Below, one piece after another: positions 58,268 to 64,000 of a stretch of 64,000 nucleotides of DNA; position 1 is the first letter of the stretch, and the number at the start of each line of letters is the position of its first letter. The notes under the pieces are model-generated. The model saw only the letters and a program-made list of their open reading frames with translations, had not been told where the DNA came from and did no database searches. Origin of the DNA: Chionoecetes opilio. Its lineage: Eukaryota; Arthropoda; Malacostraca; Decapoda; Majidae. Position numbers and translations under genes: made by a program. The stretch covers positions 195,873 through 259,872 of the forward strand of contig JACEEZ010012893.1 in NCBI GenBank assembly GCA_016584305.1, written 5' to 3'.

Positions 58268-58358
58268 GTCACTTCCTGGGAAACCACACGGTGCTGGACG
58301 TGGTGCGAGCGGCTGGTCTGGCGGTGCAGCACGTGGGCCCCGAGATCAGGATCAAGAG
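58268..58358 (+). CDS. TIKI: TIKI metalloprotease, exon with the catalytic His of the second GxxH
   Basis: Completes the Gly codon and encodes HFLGNHTVLDVVRAAGLAV, then QHVGPEIRIKR. With the previous exon this gives GAGH, the second GxxH metal-binding motif of the TraB fold. HFLGN.TV.DVLR is one of the most conserved blocks of TIKI. NHT is a glycosylation candidate. It enters at TTGCAG in phase 1 and leaves at AAGAG|GTAAGC in phase 2. The equivalent human block continues into a short basic linker before the membrane anchor, and the next exon agrees. Confidence 0.93.
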
Positions 58359-58410
58359 GTAAGCCCCCTTGCGGTTGGTGGTAGTGGTGGCGGAAGATTT
58401 AGGGTCGGTC

Positions 58411-58633
58411 AAAGACTTTGTAATTCGTGCAGCTCTTTGCATTGTAAACTGAATGGCTTGTTGGACGCTGATCAAGTGACATCTAGACTGAGGCGGAACT
58501 AGATTCTTAAAAGTAGACTGAGGGTGGTCACAAATAATCACCCCGTTGAGTCTACTACGGTACAATACCCGAACAGCGTCCAACAAGCCATTCAATTTAC
58601 AATGCAAGGAGCTGCACGAATTACCAAGTCTTT
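58411..58633. mobile_element. 223-bp MITE directly after a TIKI exon
   Basis: AAAGACTTTGTAATTCGTGC is mirrored by GCACGAATTACCAAGTCTTT at 58614-58633. Arms of about 55 bp run through GCATTGTAAACTGAATGGC and GGCTTGTTGGACGCTG. Confidence 0.85.
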
Positions 58634-60140
58634 AATATCTGATAATGAAGCTGATAAATTTCCTCCTTAGAATCCTGAAATTTCCCCCCCCCCGGGGGAA
58701 ATTTACCCGAGGTTGGGAAATGCTGGTACCCTGGTATAGACTATATGACTCTCCCAATGCTGTCTTGAATGTCCTGTTGTTAATGTGTTCCAACGTGGTG
58801 ACGCGCACGTTGAGATCTGTAAATACTTACTTGTCCATGACAATTTAGATGTCGTTTTTTTAATTCAACATCCGCATGTTGGCAACTACCAGTAGCATGT
58901 CCTGCGTGACGCACATCACTTGTACATCACTTGTTCGCAGCCAGGTATTCTGGGGGGAGATGCTGAGAAGTGCCTTAGAGGTAAGGCAAAAAGAGCGCCT
59001 TACCCGTCTTCAGGCACTTTTGTAACGGCCTGGCTAAGGCACCGGCTCAGGCCTATGTACAGACGATAATTCAGGCGCCTGTTCCTTGCCTTACACCTCC
59101 AACGCCTAAGGCGTGGGCGTGATCCGAGAATCCTACTAGCCAATCACGTTGCCTGTCTGAGCGCTGGTGAGGCAGCTTCGACCAATCACAAGGCTTGAAC
59201 ACTTTTCCACTGAAACAATAATTTTTGTGCCTCCCTCCCTCACACCTGCACTAAGGCGAAGATGCAACGCTCGCCCCCGCCGAAAAGCTGTTTCGTCACA
59301 AGTTTGACGTTCATCGCAGGTTTTGACCACCTATAAATTTTTGCATTGGGACGTGCCACATACCATGATAATCGGAAAACTGTGCTGATTCCGAGACTGT
59401 GAATGAAAAAAAAAATTGAACATTTGTTTAAACAACGTGTTTAATGCAAGCAAAATTACAGGAATAAGAAGGAGTTGAATAAAAAAAGGTGAAAGAAAAA
59501 AAATGTTTATACACGATTTCATTTTGATCTAATTATCTTATTATAGGTATAGTTTACTGTAATTTTTATACATTCATGATATGCACTAATGTCTCGTGAA
59601 GATGATGGTATGTTCAGTTGTCCTAAATTTCATCTGGTAGTATGATAATACCGTGTAATAGTACAATATTTTAGTGCGGGCAGAGCACCCTCCATGACAC
59701 TTGTCTCGGCACATCCAAGCAGTCGCTCGGCCCGCCGCCCGCCCAACCAAACCTTCCAACACACAACATTTCTATCGCCAACATTTAACACCCTAGTGCC
59801 ACATTTAGTCTTCCACGATCGATTCATACACACCCTGCAACACTAATATTACGTAAACATCAATTGTTACGCTGTAGCAACTGTAACAAGGCTGTGTTTG
59901 CCTTCTAAACAGAGAAGATGAATGTCTGTCAAAGGCCAACAGCAGCTCAATAAGGCATGGTCGGACCATGCCTTAGTTTGAGCGCCTTAAACGGTGCCAA
60001 TAAGGTGGCTTTCTCGACTGAGCATAGGCGGTAGGAGCAGTTTGCCTTAATCACAGGCTCCCCAGTGGATACGGCGCCCTAACTTGACCTCAGCAGCCAG
60101 CCCCTGAACACTTAAGATTGTCGCCTAGATGGTATAATGA
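58634..60140. other. Unassigned, with GCCTTA-rich blocks
   Basis: 58970-59110 and 59940-60080 both carry AAGGC/GCCTTA words in either orientation (TAAGGCGCTC-like), so they may be ends of one decayed element. No protein recognised. A small palindrome GGCATGGTCCGACCATGCC-like lies at 59955-59975. Confidence 0.4.
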
Positions 60141-60154
60141 ATTTATAAACCCAG

Positions 60155-60350
60155 GCTTGGAGTAATTGTAATTGTAATTTAATTGAAATGTAATTAATTA
60201 CACATTTTTGGGGCAATTGTAATTGTAATTGTATATTTCAATCTACAAGTAATTGTAATTGTAATTATAATTGAGCTTTAAAATCATAAAGTAATCGTAG
60301 TTGTAATTGTAATTGACTGTTTAGAAGCACAACAATTACAATTACATCAT
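60155..60350. repeat. Degenerate (TTGTAA)n
   Basis: AATTGTAATTG hexamer repeats with interruptions. Confidence 0.85.
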
Positions 60351-60381
60351 ACAAAATTACAAATATTACGTTGATATACTG

Positions 60382-60388
<7 letters not shown>

Positions 60389-60446
<58 letters not shown>
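60389..60446. repeat. (GA)n microsatellite
   Basis: GA followed by an A run to 60460. Confidence 0.95.
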
Positions 60447-60451
<5 letters not shown>

Positions 60452-60568
60452 AAAAAAAAATAGGCTGTAACATCTCTTAGCACCATATCAAAAGCCTTCT
60501 CCATGAGCATAGGCGTACGAGCCGGGGGGACAAAAATGTTCGGCCAGAGTAGCCTGTAGCCACAATAG

Positions 60569-60960
60569 CAGGGCTATTCAAGTGGTGGCCCGTGAGCCAA
60601 ATCCGGCCCTCGCTGGAGTGGTTTTTGATTGGCCTTTTGACACTCAAAAGAATTTAAATATATTAATGAATTTTATTCATTTATAACAATCTGTCCTAAT
60701 TTTTTTAGTTCCCAAAGTTTGTCATGCACACACCCCTAATTTGTTCCACTCCTGAAAACATGCCAGCAAGATAAATTAAATTCGTGTTCTTCAATTTTAA
60801 GGGTCCCCTCAAACCATGTGTTACTATTGCTGAACGACTACTCTCTACCTTATACTAATTGTATCAAGTATAGGCGTCCAGCCTGTGGCCCCTTTGCTTT
60901 TGGCTCAGTTCTTGCGGCTGGAACGTGGCAGCGAGCGGGTGTAAAACTGAAGTTTTTTTA
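60569..60960. mobile_element. hAT-like terminus
   Basis: CAGGGCTATTCAAGTGGTGG followed by GGCCCGTGAGCC and ATCCGGCCCTCG resembles hAT (Charlie-type) ends. The opposite terminus is not found, so only one end is supported; the right limit is arbitrary. Confidence 0.5.
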
Positions 60961-61499
60961 GCACTAATTAAATAATTACGCTAATTACTCATTAAGGGCT
61001 TGTTCTACACAAAAAATTTGTTTCACAGACCCCCATTGATTTTGACAGCACTACTTGCGTGTCAAATTTCAGCTCAATCCGACAATATTTAGGAGTAGCT
61101 ATTCACTTTTTGGCTCACGAATGGTTCCACTCCCCTTACACGAATGGGTCTTATGGTAAGTGGCAGCGAGCGAAGCGAGCTGCCAATCATATATGTTTTT
61201 GAGGTTATGGATACAAGACAGCGGGAGACTTGTGTGGTTGGTGGGAGTGGTGCGAAATGAATCCCTGGAAATGCTGTCTCAACTCCCGACAGTGGGAGAT
61301 GTTCTTCGATATAATCGGTGGTATTCATTTCGCTCATTTCGCCCATTTTTTTCGCTTATTAGGGTGTCACAGCCTCACATGGGGGATTTTTTTTGCAAGA
61401 ATCAAATCGCACACTCCTTTATCTAATTAAACAAAAGGAAAGAAAAAAATGGACGAAATTTCATTGACTTATTAGAAGGGGAAGGGTCCCCTCATCGAC
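60961..61499. other. Unassigned stretch
   Basis: A small palindrome GGCAGCGAGCGAAGCGAGCTGCC-like lies at 61162-61183. No gene recognised. Confidence 0.4.
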
Positions 61500-61930
61500 C
61501 TTGTTTATTACTTTAGTTATGAGAAGAGATTGAAGCTATTAAATTTACACTAACTCGAGAGACGCAGAGTAAGGGGCGATCTGATAGAAGTTTTTAAGTG
61601 GATAAAGGGATATAATAAAGGAGAGGTAGGAAAAGTTCTTACGGCTTGTAACCAGGGTAGAACAAGTAGTAACGGATTCAAGTTGGAAAAGCGTAGATTT
61701 AAAAAAGAAATTGGGAAAAACTTGCTCACAAATAGGGTGGTAAATGATTGGAATGGACTCAGTAGACAGGTAGCTAGTGCGGAGTCATTAGGGAGCTTTA
61801 AAAAGAGGCTAGATAAATTCATGGATGGGGATGAAAGGTGGATGTAGATAGTGTTAAGTAACAGGAACTACCTCGTGTAGGTATCACGGCATCTTGTAGC
61901 TTCCTTATTTTCTTATATTCTTATGTAAGG
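61500..61930 (+). mobile_element. LINE family A, 3' fragment
   Basis: Matches 1590-1993: RRRVRGDLIEVFKWIKGY, then GNSMG-less RVVNDWNGLSRQVASAES-like codons and LDKFMDGDERWM, then the conserved tail ending CTTATATTCTTATGT. Confidence 0.85.
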
Positions 61931-62378
61931 TGACAGGATATTTTTTATTTATCATTGTTGGTAATACTTTCATACCTTACCTACATCTCCTTACAGTATT
62001 ACCACATCGCTCACCATCTCTACTTTCTTTTTTCAGCACGAGTGTTTTCCAATAGCTAATATTTGTTACTTTGTAGCTTTTTTCCATCTTTTCTATCAAT
62101 CAGTCACTCAGTCCTTCAGTATGATCCACTTATTTGCCCTCTGCACCTCCCTTCCCTCCTCTCTCTGCTCCCACATAGCTAATTCAACCATCGTATCGCT
62201 GTCGTCTACATACATACATACATCATCAACCGCGTCAAAATCAAAGTATCATTTTGCCTCACTTGTAAAAACGTTCCCTCCACGGTCTTCACCTTTCCGT
62301 CCTTATCCTTCCCCATCCACTATTATTTTCCTCGTAATACCTGTTCACTGTTCAGTGCCGTCACCATCATCTTATTAA

Positions 62379-62610
62379 CCCCTTGAGACCCAGAACGTAA
62401 TTTCTATTGTAATTTGACTACCAAATTAGACGATTTTTTGTGAATATAAGCAATATTTTATAAATATGACCAGGGTCATACGACCCTGGATATGACCTGT
62501 TTAGTATCCTTCTCGACTAACTAATTTGGTATATTCAGTGACTTTTCGTAATTTTATGGCTAACAACATACAATTGTTTATAGCAAAGAAAAGATCTGGG
62601 TGTGAAGGGG
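62379..62610. mobile_element. piggyBac-like MITE with TTAA target duplication
   Basis: TTAA at 62375-62378 and 62611-62614 flanks ends CCCCTTGAGACCCAGA and TCTGGGTGTGAAGGGG. TTAA duplication plus CCC ends is typical of piggyBac. An internal hairpin CCAGGGTC/GACCCTGG occurs at 62471-62490. No transposase. Confidence 0.85.
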
Positions 62611-62639
62611 TTAATAAATCCTTAAAAAAACATCCCTTC

Positions 62640-62838
62640 ATCATTCATTTTCTATTTTTCCACCTTCCTACGACTTAAATATTTTCAAGACAGGAGTGAC
62701 AAGACACCTCCCGAACTAAATTGGCCCAACCCCTTTTCTTTATTCTTTTACTTACGTCTTCTTTATGGGTATTGGTAACTAAGCGGGCTTTTTGTTACCT
62801 CTTTTTTTTTACCCTTGGCCAGTCCTTTGTAATGTAAA
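62640..62838 (+). mobile_element. LINE family C, 3' end only
   Basis: Begins TTTCTATTTTTCCACCTTCC (as at 45650) and ends with the CTAAGCGGGC... CCTTGGCCAGTCCTTTG 3' UTR and an A run. Confidence 0.88.
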
Positions 62839-63084
62839 AAAAAAGATATATATATATAAAATAAAATTTATATTCCGCCGTCATAATTGCACTCCTGTTA
62901 CAAAGTCATCCTCGCGGCGCTCCTCTCCCCGTCGCTTCCTCTCACGAGTCTTGCCTCCAACTCGCCAGACACAAGCGGAAGCGAGGGGGCCACAGGGGCG
63001 CTCTCGTGCCGGAACCCTCGGTGCTCAAGGACTTTACGAGTACTCTAGACGCGCGCCACCAGCACGACCCAGCCTTTGCCAAGT

Positions 63085-63087
63085 ACG

Positions 63088-63131
<44 letters not shown>

Positions 63132-63427
63132 TCATCTAGTTGTTGTATTTTACAGGGCCTGAGCATTGTGTAGCAACGCTCGTATGGCCCCGTCTCCATA
63201 TCAACATTTTTATCATTCATCCTTAGTGCTTAGTTTTGGCCGAAGCCAGCACCCCGGAGAGCAGGTCACAAACCCCGGCTAACACCCGGTACCCATTCAC
63301 TGCTGGGTGGACAGGGGCTCGGGTTTTTAAGGAAACAGCCCATCTGTTTCCGCTCCGCCCGGGGATCGAGCCCTTGACTTCTCGGTTGTGAACCGAGCGT
63401 GCTTCCCCTACACTACGGAGTACCATG

Positions 63428-63428
<1 letters not shown>
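63085..63428 (-). mobile_element. tRNA-derived SINE (family S2) with (CA)n tail
   Basis: Minus-strand head ACTCCGTAGTGTAGGGGAAG, B box GGCTCGATCCC (63358-63372), body with GGTACCGGGTGTTAGCC, and tail TAGATGAATA followed by CA repeats (63085-63128). It is flanked by two copies of CCAGCCTTTGCCAAGTACGT (63069 and 63509), each followed by (GT)n. Confidence 0.75.
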
Positions 63429-63486
<58 letters not shown>

Positions 63487-63719
63487 CTAGACGCACGCCA
63501 TCAACACGACCCAGCCTTTGCCAAGTACGTGTGTGTGTGTGTGTGTGTGTGTGTTGCCTCACCCACAGCAGTGGGAGGCCTCTAATGAGAGGCTCAAAGG
63601 TGATTATCAGACAGGTAACAGGTGAGGCGCCGTGGCTTTAGGATCTGACGTCCATGACATGTCTTCGCTACATGAATTAGACGAGTCCTTACTGACCTGA
63701 ATGTTTTCTCCTGCACCAG

Positions 63720-63852
63720 GTTCCTGTCGGATCAGAAAGTGGGAGGAGGACGCAAGTGGCGCCTGGGCACACCCACCACTACCCAGCCCTTCAAGAAGCA
63801 CGCCCAGTTCAACGACCTTTGGGTCAGGATAGATCCAGAGCCGCCCGTGTGA
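63720..63852 (+). CDS. TIKI: TIKI metalloprotease, last visible exon
   Basis: Completes the Arg codon and encodes FLSDQKVGGGRKWRLG, then PFKKHAQFNDLWVRIDPEPP and V before TGA at 63850. FNDLWVR is the conserved block after the basic linker in TIKI proteins. It enters after CTGCACCAG in phase 2, matching the previous exon. Family members continue to a hydrophobic C-terminal membrane anchor that is absent here. CCC|GTGTGAGT at 63846/63847 can act as a 5' splice site, so the anchor may lie in a later exon outside the window. Alternatively the TGA is real and the protein would be secreted. Only the exon start is certain. Confidence 0.85.
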
Positions 63853-64000
63853 GTGTCCTTGACACAGCCTGCCTCCAAACACGCTCTATAAACACTGTAT
63901 TGTTGTTCTTTTGGTGGTTGGTTGGTTGGTTCTGGCTTGTCACACTTATCAGCGTGGTCCTCTTCGTGTTTGTTGTCGTTGTTATCCATTGTAATTGTAT

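Overview
This is a eukaryotic, intron-dominated window, most likely from a decapod crustacean. The evidence for that is inference: very dense dinucleotide microsatellites, short TTAGG-type (arthropod telomere-like) runs, several families of decayed non-LTR retrotransposons, tRNA-derived SINEs and many MITEs. There are no operons, no rRNA and no convincing tRNA genes.

The one clear host gene is a TIKI (TRABD2) homologue, a membrane-anchored Wnt-inactivating metalloprotease of the TraB/GumN fold, on the + strand. Five coding exons are visible at 11342-11538, 38027-38173, 39390-39564, 58268-58358 and 63720 to about 63852. Their phases agree (1/0, 0/0, 0/1, 1/2, 2). The second catalytic GxxH motif is split exactly by the third intron. 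Exons for the signal peptide and the first GxxH lie outside the window, so nearly everything from 11.3 to 63.8 kb is TIKI intron.

1-11.3 kb: LINE relics, a 3.1-kb TIR element with younger MITEs inside it, and two SINEs. 12.0-14.7 kb: an RTE-type LINE with a 9-bp target duplication and a separate endonuclease fragment. 15.07-25.74 kb, the most unusual region: a 10.5-kb unit sits in phase inside a 34-bp minisatellite. It consists of two near-identical direct copies (about 4.5 kb each) flanking a unique 1.3-kb core. The core carries an intronless, GC-rich 253-codon ORF that I do not recognise. Each flanking copy contains a roughly 2-kb element with long (about 220 bp) terminal inverted repeats enclosing a broken gene whose motifs match the FEN1/PIN-like nuclease fold. 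25.8-33.2 kb: MITEs, a 166-bp RTE insertion with a 12-bp target duplication, and opposed copies of another LINE family. 34-37 and 46-47 kb: foldback (palindromic) elements. 40.5-45.9 kb: a near full-length RTE coding region, a nested 1.5-kb TIR element and a second LINE copy. 47-54 kb: a PIF/Harbinger transposase relic interrupted by a MITE, a hAT element with a transposase remnant, a SINE and a cluster of four related MITEs. 55.5-56.9 kb: a 1.4-kb polypurine tract. 58-64 kb: the last TIKI exons among a TTAA-flanked piggyBac-like MITE, LINE 3' ends and a SINE.

Only the TIKI exons and the 20.0-20.8 kb ORF look like functional coding sequence. All recognisable transposon genes carry stops or frameshifts.
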